A DNA stretch of 64,000 bases from Bacteroidota bacterium (GTDB lineage Bacteria; Bacteroidota; Bacteroidia; AKYH767-A; OLB10): positions 62,001-126,000 of the forward strand of contig CP064983.1 of assembly GCA_016699635.1 (NCBI GenBank). Direction: 5' to 3'. Position numbers and translations under genes: made by a program. This document shows, one piece after another, positions 37,315-48,900 of the stretch. The notes below the pieces were generated by a model. It was not told the DNA's origin. It made no database searches and worked only from the letters and a program-made list of their open reading frames with translations. Within the stretch, counting starts at the first letter, position 1. Each line of letters opens with the position of its first letter.

Positions 37315-38113
37315 TTTTATTTCTGAATGAAGTGTAAATAACTTCCATAAACTCATCAAAAACAGCCTTATTGCAGGCTACTATTTCCTGTCCAAAAATA
37401 AAATCTTTTTCTCCTGAAAAATCTGCAACCACACCTCCTGCTTCTTCAACTAATAAAGCGCCTCCTGCAACATCCCATGCATTGAGACCATATTCGAAAA
37501 ATCCATCAAGGCGACCACATGCAGTATAAGCCAAATCGGCAGCAGCAGAACCAAGTCTTCTTAGACCTCTTGTATTCCGCATACAAAAGTCAAATACTTT
37601 CATGTACTCTTCCATTCTTGAATAATTGGTGTATGGAAATCCTGTTGCCAACAATGCATGTTGCAACTTATTTGTTGGTGATACTGAAATTTGTTTTCCA
37701 TTGAGCCATGCACCACCATTCTTCCAGCAATAAAAGGTTTCATTAAAATTTATCTCATGCACAATGCCCATTTGCAGTTTATTGTTTTCCATCAATCCAA
37801 TACTGACACAATAACAAGGTAGTCCGTGGATAAAATTGGTTGTTCCATCAAGCGGATCAATTATCCATTGTAATTCATTGTTACTTTTAGATACCGTTGA
37901 CTCTTCCGTAATAAATCCTGCTGAAGGTAAAATACTTCTAAACTCTTCTACTAAAATTTTTTCTGCTGTTTTATCCACATAACTCACTAAATCATGTAGT
38001 CCTTTATACTCCACAACTGATTTGTCAAATCGTTTGCTTTCCTGCTGAATAAACTGTGCTGCCTTAACTACAGCCTCACAGGTTTTGTTGGTTAACTGTT
38101 CTAAATCTTTCAT
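37307..38113 (-). CDS. Inositol monophosphatase family protein
   Basis: This Mg-dependent phosphatase has about 268 residues from ATG 38113 (MKDLEQLTNKTCEAVVKAA). The metal-binding motifs are GFITEESTVS (Glu), WIIDPLDGTTNFIHGLPCY (the DPxDGT motif) and NAWDVAGGALLVEEAGGVVAD. The likely substrate is inositol-1-phosphate or a related sugar phosphate; the bacterial family also includes SuhB-like and nucleotidase-like members. It lies 13 bases downstream of the GH31 gene. Confidence 0.94.
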   Translation of the reverse strand: MKDLEQLTNKTCEAVVKAAQFIQQESKRFDKSVVEYKGLHDLVSYVDKTAEKILVEEFRSILPSAGFITEESTVSKSNNELQWIIDPLDGTTNFIHGLPCYCVSIGLMENNKLQMGIVHEINFNETFYCWKNGGAWLNGKQISVSPTNKLQHALLATGFPYTNYSRMEEYMKVFDFCMRNTRGLRRLGSAAADLAYTACGRLDGFFEYGLNAWDVAGGALLVEEAGGVVADFSGEKDFIFGQEIVACNKAVFDEFMEVIYTSFRNKND

Positions 38114-38126
38114 TGACCTTAAAAAA

Positions 38127-40491
38127 TTAAGATATCTGTATGCGACTGAAATCTGCAGGCACACTAATGGTAATAGTTTTATCGCGCAGTCGTTTTGGCA
38201 AAGCAACTTCCATATCGTTTATTCTAAAATGATTTGGTTTGAAAGGCAAGCCATGAATAACCATTCTACATTCTGTATATTGATTTTTGAATGAACCAAA
38301 TTTCTCACAAATTATTCTCATTTGTCTTCTGTTGCCAAACACAGTAAATTTTTTCACTGAGAAATTACCATCTTTATATGAATAATTTTCTCCATCATCC
38401 TCATAAAAATAACTTGTATTTCTACTTGATGAAAAGTAAACATGCAAAGTAATCTGATGTGTAGGGCCATCCAGATTTTGCATTACAGGCTGATGCGGAA
38501 TAACGGCACCTTCCTTCACAAAGAGTGGAAAACGGTCAAGTGGTGCCTCTACATTATATTCATGTCCTCCTTTAAATTGTTTATCATTCCAATAGTAATA
38601 CCAGTTTCCTTTTGGCAGATAAACCGCTCTTCCGCTTGATGCACTTACATTGATTGGACAAATAAGCATCTGGTCTCCAAAACCAAATTCGTCCATGCGC
38701 ATGTGAGTTTCTACATCATCTTGTGCAAGGAAAGCCAATGGTCTTATCATGGGTGTTCCTTTATTGACATACTGCCAGAATGTTGTGTATATGTAAGGTA
38801 TTAACTGATACCGGAGTTCAATTGATTTTCTGATAAGTGCTTCATACGCTGCGCCAAAAGCCCAAGGCTCTTTATCTCCCTGATCGCTGCTTGAATGTCC
38901 TCTGAAAAACGGATGGAAAATTGCCATCTGAATATAACGGACAAACAATTCGCCATCAGGCTCACCTATAAATCCACCAATGTCTGTTCCACAAAAAGAA
39001 ATTCCGGAAATGCTCAGTCGCTGACATTGCATGTTAGCAACCCATATATGCTCCCACGATGCAACATTATCGCCTGTCCACACAGCAGCATAACGCTGCA
39101 CACCTGAAAATCCGGAGCGTGTTAAAACAAAAGGTCTTTTTTCGGGCACAAATTGTTTTAGTCCTTCATAGGTGGCACGTGCCATTTGCATACCATAAAC
39201 ATTATGTCCCATGCGATGGCTTACATTCAGTCCATCATAATTATGTCTTACATCGTCAGGAAATGTAGCAATTTCAAAAACCGCAGGCTCATTCATATCA
39301 TTCCATACACCACTAACACCCTGCTCCAAAAGTTCTTTATACAAACCACTCCACCACTTTCTTACTTCAGGGTGAGTGAAATCCGGAAAATAACAATCGC
39401 CAAGTACACTTTGCCTTCCATATAATCGCCATCCTGCCTGCGACAGAAATAATCTTTTCAAGTGCCTGTTGAAACACCCAATAATCTTTGTCTTTTTTAA
39501 TTCCTGGATCAATGATTACAATAATTTTAAAACCTTGTTCACGCAATTCTGCAATCATCCTTTTTGGATCGGGAAAACGTTCATAGTCCCAGGTAAAACA
39601 TCTGAAACCTTTCATGTAGTCAATGTCAAGATGAATGACATCACAGGGAATAGCCTTACTGCGAAAATGCCCGGCCAGTTCTCTAACTACTGTTTCAGGA
39701 TAATAGCTCCACTTACTTTGATGATATCCTAAAGTCCATTTTGGGGGCAGTTCAGGAAGCCCTGTTATTTTACAATACTCTTCAGCCACCTGCATCAATG
39801 TAGGTGCATAAATAAAATAGTAGCACATCTGACCACCTTCTGCCCAGAAACTTGCATGAGTATTGCTTTCTTTGCCAAAATCAAAAAATGTCTGAAAGCT
39901 GTTATCGAAAAATATACCGTATGAAATGTTGTGATGTAATCCGAAATAAAAAGGGATATTTCTGTATAATGGATCTTGTTCTTTAGCAAATCCATAAGTG
40001 TCGGTGCCCCAGTTTAAAAATCTTTTACCTCTTAAATTCTGAGATGTTGCCTTATCACCAAGTCCGAAAAAATTTTCATGCTGCTGAATTTGTTTTGTAC
40101 AATAAACATAATGACCACCAAAACCCGGATTAGGCTCCCAATGAAATCCGCCATCGTCACAATTTATCAATTGCCCATCAATAGTAAAGAGTGAAATACT
40201 CAGGGTGTCACGTTCTATTCGGCAAATAATTTCAGAGGTTTTAATGACTACCTGCTTATCATCTTCAATCTGTTCAACAGGTGTTTCAGTGAAATTAAAA
40301 TCAGGTGCCTTTGCATAAGAAAAATCACGTGATAAATAATCTATGCCATAACGAAAACGAATTATCCTTGAAGAATAAACCTGTACTTCTAAACTACAAT
40401 TGGTAGCTTCTATTAAAAATACATTACCTGTCCGTTTTATCTGAACAATTTCAGACGGATAATTCTTCTTATTTGTTGCTTGAAAATCCAT
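38127..40491 (-). CDS. Alpha-glucosidase, glycoside hydrolase family 31 (two frameshifts)
   Basis: This hydrolase of alpha-glucosidic bonds has about 788 residues from ATG 40491 (MDFQATNKKNYPSEIVQIKR). The N-terminal beta-sandwich leads into the barrel with PPKWTLGYHQSKWSYYPE and VIHLDIDYMKGFRCFTWD. The catalytic nucleophile region is GVWNDMNEPAVFE, and the acid/base region is FFRGHSSSDQGDKEPWAFG. Frame breaks lie near 39445 (an A run) and 39408 (one G missing); repair reads EKDYFCRRQDGDYMEGKVYLGDCYFPDFTHPEV. No signal peptide is seen, so it is probably intracellular, acting on imported oligosaccharides. Confidence 0.94.
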
Positions 40492-40637
40492 AAAAAATTT
40501 AGTGTTGGGAATAATTTTATTCCACCATCTTCTCTTGATGCAAATAAAACAATTTACCAATATGCTTTCGGCATATCACGCTAAGAGTTTTTAAGTTGAA
40601 ATTGTTGATGAAAGTGAATGACTAAGTTAACTGTTTG

Positions 40638-41376
40638 TCAGTTGTTTCGCTGCCTGAATGCTTCAAAAAGGATGATGCCGGCTGCAACAGAAACATTTAA
40701 TGATTGAACCACATTGTTCATAGGTATTAGCACTTTTTCGTCTGCCCTCTTCAGATATTCAGGTGATATACCGCTATCCTCACCTACCCATTATAATGCA
40801 ACATGGCATTTTCATATCTGATGTAAAATAAGGCTGACTGGCTTTTTCTGTTGCTGCCACAATTTTAATTCCAGAGCCTTTCAGATACTCAATGGTAAGT
40901 TTAAGATTTTTCTCGCGACACACAGGAATGTTATGCAGTGCACCTGCAGATGTTTTAATAGCATCGGCATTGAGTTGTGCTGATCCTTGATCAGGAATTA
41001 TGATTGCATGAACTCCTGCACAGGCAGCAGTGCGTGCCATAGCGCCAATATTGCGCACATCTGTTACACGATCAATCATTAAAAAAAGTGGCACTTCTCC
41101 TCTCTCAAAAATCAATGGAATAATATCCTCTGTTTTATGATAGACTATTGAGGACAAAATACAAACAACACCTTGATGATTTCCTTTTGTAAGTTTGTTA
41201 AGTTTGAAATCGGGTACTACCTGAAAAGGAATATTATTCTTTGTAAGTAATTGCCTAAGCTCATTCACCAAACTGTTGTTGATACCTTTTTGGATAAATA
41301 TTTTTTCAATATCCTTTCCTGCATTCACGGCTTCCATAACAGCGCGTGTGCCGTATATTAGTTGTTCATTACTCAT
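40638..41376 (-). CDS. rlmB: 23S rRNA (guanosine-2'-O)-methyltransferase, SpoU/TrmH family (one frameshift)
   Basis: This SAM-dependent 2'-O-methyltransferase has about 246 residues. The N-terminal substrate domain begins YGTRAVMEAVNAGKDIEKIF. The SPOUT-knot motifs are FLMIDRVTDVRNIGAMARTAACAGV, and then after repair IIMG.VGEDSGISPEYLKRADEKVLIPM and QSLNVSVAAGIILFEAFRQR. The frame breaks near 40787 in GGGTAGG, so the last 49 residues lie in another frame and end at 40638. It overlaps the end of the GWxTD gene by 8 bases. RlmB is the best fit, but other TrmH-family members cannot be excluded. Confidence 0.88.
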
Positions 41377-42631
41377 TGTTCTGTATTATTCTACCTTGTC
41401 GCCAGTGGTCAACGGCCATGTACCAGACAGGTTCATAGGCTGCTGAACGGACAAGAACATAATCATTATTTGTGAATGGATTAGCCATTTTCCTGAATGA
41501 AAAATTTAAGCTTCCATATCCTTTAAAAAAACCATAATCCCAATATTCGGTATCACTGGTGCGATAAACTGTTTTGGGTGAACCAAAAATTAAATAAATC
41601 ATCCCTCTGTCTGTTTTCCATCCTTCAAGATATGATGTGAAAAAGCGATTGGCATTTTGCATTCGCGAATAAAATATTTTTATCAGAAATCTTGCTCTCT
41701 CCTTGCTTCCTGAAACATCAATCCAGAATTGATCAATGGCTTCTTTTCTATCGTCAGCATGTTGTATTTGATTAAACTCGTTGCTGGTTGTAATGTATCG
41801 TAAAGCCGACACCATTGGTCCTACATCTGTTACTTCCGGAAATTCACCTCCAAAATTAAATAATGCAGCTCCTGATTTCAGCATGGTATCATATTGCAAC
41901 TGATACATACCATAACGGTTTACATTCAGGTTATAATATTTATCTGCATCACTTACCAACTGAAATGAACTGTCTGATGTGTATTTAAAAACCAATGGCG
42001 GTTTACTGCTGAATGGTGGCTCTGCAATCGGATAATTTCTGTAAAAACATCTTACCCACAATGGCAATTGTGCATTGGCATTTTGAATTCTTGTTGTACT
42101 ACCGTTTGAAAGAACATTACTGAAACTTGGATAGTCTGTGGTTTCATTATAAAACATAAAAGCATTATTACCCTGCAAACTGCTGTCTGTTTCAATATAA
42201 CTCTCCTGAAAAATGTTGTTTACATTTCCAAGTAAACGTAATGCAATCAATGAACCATTGTTTGTTTTCTTTATGAAAAATGTTTTGAGAATATATGCTG
42301 AAGTATCATCAGTGTAAGGAACGGTAAAAGAATAAGAAATACTGTCATTTACTTTTTTGCTTTCATAAGCCTGAAAAACAATTATCTTCAATGTTAGTTC
42401 AATACTTTTTTCACTCTTATCTTCTTGCTTATAATTAACTGCTGTAACAGGCAGTTTTAAAAAAATTGTGCTGCTGTCTTTTGAATGATTGTATAAAAAA
42501 TATTTTGGTTGTTGCAGCCGGCTGTTTTTATAAATCCAGGATAAATCAGTATTACTTACACGGTGAAGTCCACTGCATGAAACTAAAAACAGAAGTATGC
42601 CTGCAAAAAATCTATTCACCTGCTCTTTCAA
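41369..42631 (-). CDS. GWxTD-domain lipoprotein
   Basis: The 420-residue protein has a lipoprotein signal ending LLFLVSCSG. The long N-terminal part is beta-rich. Near the C-terminus comes the family signature FFTSYLEGWKTDRGMIYLIFG, then SDTEYWDYGFFKG and PVWYMAVDHWRQGRI. GWxTD domains are common in Bacteroidota and Acidobacteriota surface proteins; their function is unknown. It overlaps rmuC by 20 bases at its start and rlmB by 8 bases at its end, so the three form one operon. Confidence 0.88.
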   Translation of the reverse strand: MKEQVNRFFAGILLFLVSCSGLHRVSNTDLSWIYKNSRLQQPKYFLYNHSKDSSTIFLKLPVTAVNYKQEDKSEKSIELTLKIIVFQAYESKKVNDSISYSFTVPYTDDTSAYILKTFFIKKTNNGSLIALRLLGNVNNIFQESYIETDSSLQGNNAFMFYNETTDYPSFSNVLSNGSTTRIQNANAQLPLWVRCFYRNYPIAEPPFSSKPPLVFKYTSDSSFQLVSDADKYYNLNVNRYGMYQLQYDTMLKSGAALFNFGGEFPEVTDVGPMVSALRYITTSNEFNQIQHADDRKEAIDQFWIDVSGSKERARFLIKIFYSRMQNANRFFTSYLEGWKTDRGMIYLIFGSPKTVYRTSDTEYWDYGFFKGYGSLNFSFRKMANPFTNNDYVLVRSAAYEPVWYMAVDHWRQGRIIQNNE

Positions 42632-43931
42632 TTAATGACTGAGGCAAACTTTTCTGTGCCTTAGCCCCAAGTTCTTTCATCTTTTGTGCTTTACCAATTA
42701 GGTTTCCCGACCCATCTGTCAACTTTTTCATAGCTTCAACATAGTCCTCTTTAGCACCGTCCATTTTCTTGCCAATTGCTATCATGTCAGTAATAAACAA
42801 AACCAATTTATCATACATTTTTCCACCTTCTTCAGCTATGAGTAATGCATTTTTTACCTGACGCTCCTGTTTCCAGATACTTGCAACTGTTCGCAAAGTT
42901 GCTAATAGTGTTGTCGGACTAACCAAAACAATTTTTCTATCCCATGCATATTGATAAATTTCCGGATCAGCTTGCATAACTAAACTAAAGGCAGGCTCAA
43001 TTGGCATAAACAACAAAACAAAATCAGGAGTATTGAATCCTGCTGCTGTCTGATAACCCTTCTCACTTAAAAGCTTAATATGGCTTTTAACAGATTGAAC
43101 ATGTAGTGCTGTTGACCTGCTTCGTTGTGCCTCATCCGAAGAAGCAATCATTTCGCTATATGCCACCAGCGACACTTTTGAGTCAATGATCAAATGCTTC
43201 TGTTCAGGAAGAAAAACCATCACATCAGGTTTAATTTTATCTCCTTCAACATTTGTAGTCACAACCTGTGTTCTGTATTCCTGATCTTTAATAAGCCCTG
43301 ATGATTCAAGAATTTTTTCCAGAACCATCTCACCCCAATTACCCTGCATTTTATTGTCACCCTTCAAAGCTGTAGCGAGATTGTTTGCTTCACTGCTAAG
43401 TTGTTTATTCAAATCAAGTAAATTTTTTATCTGCTCCTTTAATGAGATGCGCTCTGATGATTCTGTTTTATAAGTCTTCTCTACCTTATCTTCAAAATCT
43501 TTAATCTTTTCTTTCAGGGGATTTAAAACCAAGTCAAGATTTATTCTGTTCTGCTCAGTAAACTTAACACTTTTTTCTTCGAGGATTTTATTGGCCAAGT
43601 TTTCAAACTCTGTTTTAAAACGTTGTTGCAGTTGCTCCAACTCTGACTTCTGTTCATTCAATCTTTCCTGCAAATCAACATTTTTTGTATTTAAAGTTGC
43701 ATGCTCTGCCGTTAACTTCAACCTTGAATCACGTTCTTGAGAAAACATATTCTCCGCTTCAAGAATTCTTGATTTTGCTTCACGCAGAGAAACTTCCATA
43801 CTTCCAACAGCAATTTCTTTCTCAGAAAGTACTTGTTTGATATTTTTAATTTCTGCATTCAACTTTTGTTGAACAATAAAGTAAACGACAACTGCCGTTA
43901 TAACAGCAGTAAGAATAAAATAAACCGTCAT
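42612..43931 (-). CDS. rmuC: DNA recombination protein RmuC
   Basis: The protein has about 439 residues, with an N-terminal membrane anchor (MTVYFILTAVITAVVVYFIV). A long coiled coil follows (residues about 25-170, EIKNIKQVLSEKEIAVGSMEV). The conserved nuclease-like core has GDNKMQGNWGEMVLEKILESS, IKPDVMVFLPEQKHLIIDSKVSLVAY and PDFVLLFMPIEPAF. RmuC limits recombination at inverted repeats in E. coli. The start is ATG 43931; an upstream in-frame TTG (43949) overlaps the promoter box at 43947-43954 and so cannot be used. Confidence 0.94.
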   Translation of the reverse strand: MTVYFILTAVITAVVVYFIVQQKLNAEIKNIKQVLSEKEIAVGSMEVSLREAKSRILEAENMFSQERDSRLKLTAEHATLNTKNVDLQERLNEQKSELEQLQQRFKTEFENLANKILEEKSVKFTEQNRINLDLVLNPLKEKIKDFEDKVEKTYKTESSERISLKEQIKNLLDLNKQLSSEANNLATALKGDNKMQGNWGEMVLEKILESSGLIKDQEYRTQVVTTNVEGDKIKPDVMVFLPEQKHLIIDSKVSLVAYSEMIASSDEAQRSRSTALHVQSVKSHIKLLSEKGYQTAAGFNTPDFVLLFMPIEPAFSLVMQADPEIYQYAWDRKIVLVSPTTLLATLRTVASIWKQERQVKNALLIAEEGGKMYDKLVLFITDMIAIGKKMDGAKEDYVEAMKKLTDGSGNLIGKAQKMKELGAKAQKSLPQSLIERAGE

Positions 43932-43946
43932 AGTGTGATATTCATG

Positions 43947-43954
43947 CAAAATTA
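43947..43954 (-). promoter_or_regulatory. -7 promoter box of the rmuC-GWxTD-rlmB operon
   Basis: TAATTTTG on the minus strand matches TAnnTTTG. It sits 16 bases from the rmuC ATG. Together with 44018-44025 it makes a divergent promoter pair. Confidence 0.55.
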
Positions 43955-44017
43955 AGCTATTCCATCAAACATTTTCAACAGGGGTTTTCAATAACAGATT
44001 AAATCATTCAATGTTGC

Positions 44018-44025
44018 TAATTTTG
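44018..44025 (+). promoter_or_regulatory. -7 promoter box of the ubiD-like gene
   Basis: TAATTTTG matches TAnnTTTG and lies 24 bases before the ATG at 44049. It is divergent to the rmuC promoter. Confidence 0.55.
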
Positions 44026-44048
44026 CACTTCATTATACATTGTTTTTC

Positions 44049-45950
44049 ATGGCATATAAAAGTTTAGCACATTTTATTCAGGTTTTGGAGCAAAGTGGCG
44101 AATTGGTTCGAATAAAGGAGTACGTTAACCCACATCTGGAAATAACAGAAATCACAGATCGCATCTCAAAAGAATATGGACCTGCATTATTATTTGAAAA
44201 TACCGGATATGATTTTCCATTGCTCATCAACAGTATGGGTACAGAAAAAAGAATGGCTATGGCATTAGGTGTAGAAAATTTAGATGATGTTGCGAAGGAA
44301 ATTGAACAACTATTTAAGAATATGACTGCTCCCAAAAGTAGTTTTATTGACAAATTGAAAATGTTGCCACAGCTAAGTACTATAGCATCATGGATGCCAA
44401 AAGTTATTTCAGGTCGCGGAGAATGTCAGCAGGTAGTGATGAATGATATTGACATTACACGATTTCCGGTGTTAAAATGCTGGCCTGAAGATGGTGGCCC
44501 TTTTCTTACTCTTCCTGTCATACAAACAAAAGATTTGCATACAGGCATTCGTAATGTTGGTTTATACCGAATGCAGGTCTTTGGAAAGGACTTAACTGCC
44601 ATGCACTGGCACAGACATAAAGTTAGTGCCAGACATTTTAATGAATATAAAAAAGCAGGACAAAAGATGCCTGTCGTAGTTACACTTGGTGGCGACCCTG
44701 CATATTCTTATTGTGCCACTGCTCCACTTCCCGATGGTGTTGATGAGTTTTTATTGGCAGGATTTATCAGAAAAAAAAGTGTTTCATTAGTCCAATGCCT
44801 AACTCAGGATATGCAGGTTCCTGCCGATGCTGATATTGTCATTGAAGGCTATATTGATCCAAATGAAGAGATGATTTTAGAAGGACCATTTGGAGATCAC
44901 ACAGGCTATTATTCGCTGGCGGATTATTATCCTAAGTTTCATATTACATGCATTACACATAAAAAAGATGCTATCTATCCAGCAACAATTGTTGGTATTC
45001 CACCACAAGAAGATGCCTGGATAGGAAAAGCAACAGAGAGAATTTTTCTAGCCCCGATTAAAATGACTATGGTACCCGAAATTGTGGACATGGTGCTTCC
45101 TGTGGAAGGTGTATTTCACAATCTCGTTATTGTGAAAATAAAAAAAGACTATCCCGGACAAGCGCTGAAAGTAATGAATGCATTATGGGGGGCAGGACAA
45201 ATGATGTTTACCAAAATGATGATTGTAGTAGATGGAGATGTTAACATTCACAACAATGAGGAAGTAGCAAAATATATTTCTGAAAACACCAATCCTTCAA
45301 CTGATTTCACGTTCAGCTCAGGCCCTACAGATGTTTTAGACCACTCCTGCTCCACTATGGCTTTTGGAGGAAAATTAGGTATTGATGCTACTAAAAAATT
45401 TCCGGAAGAATTATTTGATGTGAAAACATTTAATTCTACATCAACAAACATACCCGGCATTGACGAAGTAAATAAAATTTTGCCTGAGATAAATGGTTTA
45501 AACACATCTTTAATTGATAAAAATATTTCTGTTGTTTTTGTATCTATCGAAAAAAACAGAAAAAATCATGTCAGAGAAGCTGCTAATTCTCTTATGAAGA
45601 TTCCATTTTTTACCTCTGTAAAAACAATTATATTTTTGGAACATACACTTAACATCAATGATATTGCAGACAGTGTTTGGCGATTTTCCAATAATGTTGA
45701 CCCTAAAAAAGACCACTTCTTTATTGAACATTCAAACGGCACAACAATCATTTTTGATGGCACAAGAAAAACAAAAAAGCTATTCGATGGCTTTCAACGT
45801 GACTGGCCAAACATTCTTGCCTCTGACAGAACTACAATTGAAAGAATAGATACAATCTGGGATAAATTGGGGTTGGGGAAATTTATTCCTTCACCTTCAC
45901 TTAAATATGCAAAACAACTTTATAAAGGTGGTGCTGTAGCAGAGGAATAA
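44049..45950 (+). CDS. UbiD-family decarboxylase
   Basis: This prenylated-FMN-dependent decarboxylase has about 633 residues from ATG 44049 (MAYKSLAHFIQVLEQSGELVRI). Family motifs are GPALLFENTGYDFPLLINSMG, NVGLYRMQVFGKDLTAMHWHRHK and PVVVTLGGDPAYSYCATAPLPDG. The catalytic E-R-E network region is DIVIEGYIDPNEEMILEGPFGDHTGYYS. It is longer than E. coli UbiD because of an extended C-terminus. In Bacteroidota, which use menaquinone, it probably acts in quinone or aromatic-acid decarboxylation; the substrate is inferred. No ubiX-like partner is adjacent. It ends one base before the convergent adhesin gene. Confidence 0.92.
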   Translation: MAYKSLAHFIQVLEQSGELVRIKEYVNPHLEITEITDRISKEYGPALLFENTGYDFPLLINSMGTEKRMAMALGVENLDDVAKEIEQLFKNMTAPKSSFIDKLKMLPQLSTIASWMPKVISGRGECQQVVMNDIDITRFPVLKCWPEDGGPFLTLPVIQTKDLHTGIRNVGLYRMQVFGKDLTAMHWHRHKVSARHFNEYKKAGQKMPVVVTLGGDPAYSYCATAPLPDGVDEFLLAGFIRKKSVSLVQCLTQDMQVPADADIVIEGYIDPNEEMILEGPFGDHTGYYSLADYYPKFHITCITHKKDAIYPATIVGIPPQEDAWIGKATERIFLAPIKMTMVPEIVDMVLPVEGVFHNLVIVKIKKDYPGQALKVMNALWGAGQMMFTKMMIVVDGDVNIHNNEEVAKYISENTNPSTDFTFSSGPTDVLDHSCSTMAFGGKLGIDATKKFPEELFDVKTFNSTSTNIPGIDEVNKILPEINGLNTSLIDKNISVVFVSIEKNRKNHVREAANSLMKIPFFTSVKTIIFLEHTLNINDIADSVWRFSNNVDPKKDHFFIEHSNGTTIIFDGTRKTKKLFDGFQRDWPNILASDRTTIERIDTIWDKLGLGKFIPSPSLKYAKQLYKGGAVAEE

Positions 45951-48900
45951 TTATCTTAACAAGGTTACATGGCCAACCATTTTATGGTATTTGCCGAATA
46001 CATCTTTAGCCACTACGGTATAGACATAAACATCTTGCTTGGCTGCTGTTGATTTACCTTTTACTCTGCCATCCCATCCTTTATTATCACCTTCAAAAAT
46101 CAACTCACCCCAACGATCATGGATTAACAAGGTGTAATCAAGAATATTTATTCCTTTAATATCAAACTCTTCATTGGTGCCATCATTATTTGGAGTAAAT
46201 GCATTTGGAATATAAAATGTTGTAATAGGTGCAATATAAACTTTATCATAAGCAGAATCGCGACAGCCGAATGAATTAACTACAATCTGACTTACATTAT
46301 ACCAACCGGTATCGCCATAGGCATGTGTTGGTGAATAGATATCAGAAGTATGTCCGTCACCAAAAGTCCAATCCCATGAAACTGCGCCTGCACTTTGATT
46401 GATAAAATTAATTACAGGATTAAGAATATTTGTCTCGTGAGGATCGGGTGTAAAACCTGCTACAGGATTAGGATAAACTGTAACTGCATTATAAGCTGTA
46501 TCAGTATTAACACAACCATATTGTGATGTAACTGTAAGTACTACATTATAAACTCCTGTTTGTACATAAATATTCAATGGATTCTGAACAGAGTCAGCAT
46601 TACCATCACCAAAACTCCAATCCCAGTTTACAATACTTCCATCCGGTGACTGTGAGTAATCATAAAACTGTACAGGTAATGGTCCGCATCCTGCATGATT
46701 TGAATATTGAAACTGTGCAACAGGATTCTGATGAATCACAACTGTAGCCTGAGTAGAATCAATACATCCCTGATCGGAAGTAGCTATTAATGTTACAACA
46801 TAATTTCCTGCAGGTGTAAAAGTATGTTCAGGATTTGTTACCTGACTTGAACTGCTGTCACCAAACAACCATTGGTATCCGTTTATACTTCCTGATGAAA
46901 TTGTACTTGAATTATTAAACGATACAGGAGCACCTTCGCAACCAGGACCACCTGTAAAAGAAGCAACAGGATTTGGATATGCATCAATATAGGTAGTATC
47001 ATTAGAGATACATCCGTTAATATTTGTTGTTTGCAGTGTCACCATATAATTGCCTGCTGCTGCATAACTATGCATAGGTGATTGACTTGTAGAATAGCTA
47101 CCGTCACCAAAGCTCCATTGCCAGTTGGTAGTTGAAATTCCTGAAGTATCAGATACATCAATCATACTGACAGGAATGTTAATACAGTTACTTGTCAATG
47201 CAATTTGTGGCTGTGGCAATGCAAATACTTCAACTGTATCTGTGTATAAATCACTGCAGCCATGATTAGAAGTTACTCTAAGGTCAACAGGATAGATTCC
47301 GTTTGATGCATAAGTATGTAATGGATTTTTACTCTGAGAAGAAGCGCCATCGCCAAAATCCCAATCCCATGCAACGATAATACCATTTGCAACAGATGAC
47401 TGATCATTGAATGTTGTTTGTATGTTTTTACAAACATTGTTAGCTGCAAACTTTGCATTAGGGATGTCGTGTACAATTATTTGTTGAGTTATTGAATCAA
47501 CGCATCCTGAAGCTGAAGTTGCAATTAACGACACAGGGTATGTTCCTGCAAGTGGATATTGATAAGATGTATTAGCAGAAGTATCAGTAGTACCATCTCC
47601 AAAATTCCAATAGAAACTATTAATATTTCCTGAGGTAATGGTTGACTGATTTACAAACTGTGTTGGACTACCAAAACATAAGGGAGATGCTGTAAATTGC
47701 AGTAATGGCAATGGGTTAACATTAACCTGATTATTAAAGATTGCAGAGCATCCATCTGTTCCTGTCACAGTCACTGTGTATGTCCCCTGTGTTGCAACGG
47801 TAATGGATGCAGTTGTAGCACCTGTTGACCAAAGATAAGTCGAACCCGCATTTCCTGCATTGAGTGTAGTTGTCTGACCTGAACAAATTGCAACATTCAC
47901 TGCACTATTTATCAGTGAGTCGCTTACTGTTACTATTGCATCATCATAAGTAGTACAACCATTGGGAGCTGTAACAATTACACCATAATTTCCTGCTGTA
48001 GAAACCTGAATGGATTGTGTTGTTTCACCATTTGGAATCCATTGAAAGATTGATCCTGCATTACCTGCATCAAGCGTTGTATTATAACCAATACAAACAT
48101 AAACATCAGAAATATTTACCACAGGTGGTGTTAATACATTAACCACCATGGTATCTTTTGACAAACATCCGTTATTGTCTGTAACTGAAACTATGTATGT
48201 TGTATTACTGGTTGGGCTGACAGTAATTGTAGCTGTCGTGTCTCCGGTTGGAGTCCAAACATAACTACTGCCGCCACTTGCAGCAATTAATGTTGATTGT
48301 CCATTACAGATACTTTTATCAGGACCTGCACTTGCAATCGGCAAAGGATTTACCGTTACTAAAACTGAGTCGGAAGCTGTACATCCATTAGGTGCTGTTA
48401 CCACTACAGAATACATTGTATTATTTAGTGGTGAAACTGCCAACGCTGACGATGTTTGCGAAGTTGGCATCCATAAATAACTTCCGCCTCCCGTTGCTGT
48501 TAATGTCGTTGAACTACCTTTACAAATACTTTTATCAACGCCTGCATCTGCAACAGGTGGCAACAATACTGTTACAACTACGCTGTCTGTTGCAGCGCAA
48601 TTGTTACTGTCTGTAACGTTTACAAAATAAGTTTGCGTTGTTGAGGGTGTAATTGTTAGCACATTTGAATTGGAAACAATTGCTTTCCAATGATAGTTTA
48701 AACCTCCACTTGCTGAGAGTACAACCTGATTGCCCAAACACACAGATTGATTGATACCTGCATCAGCCACTGGTAATGCATGTATTGTAATTGGTTTAAC
48801 AATTGTATCAGAACATTGATAAGCTGTCTGAACAATCAGCTGAACATTATAAACTCCGGATGATAAGTAAGTAATTGCAGGACTTTGAATGTTTGATGTA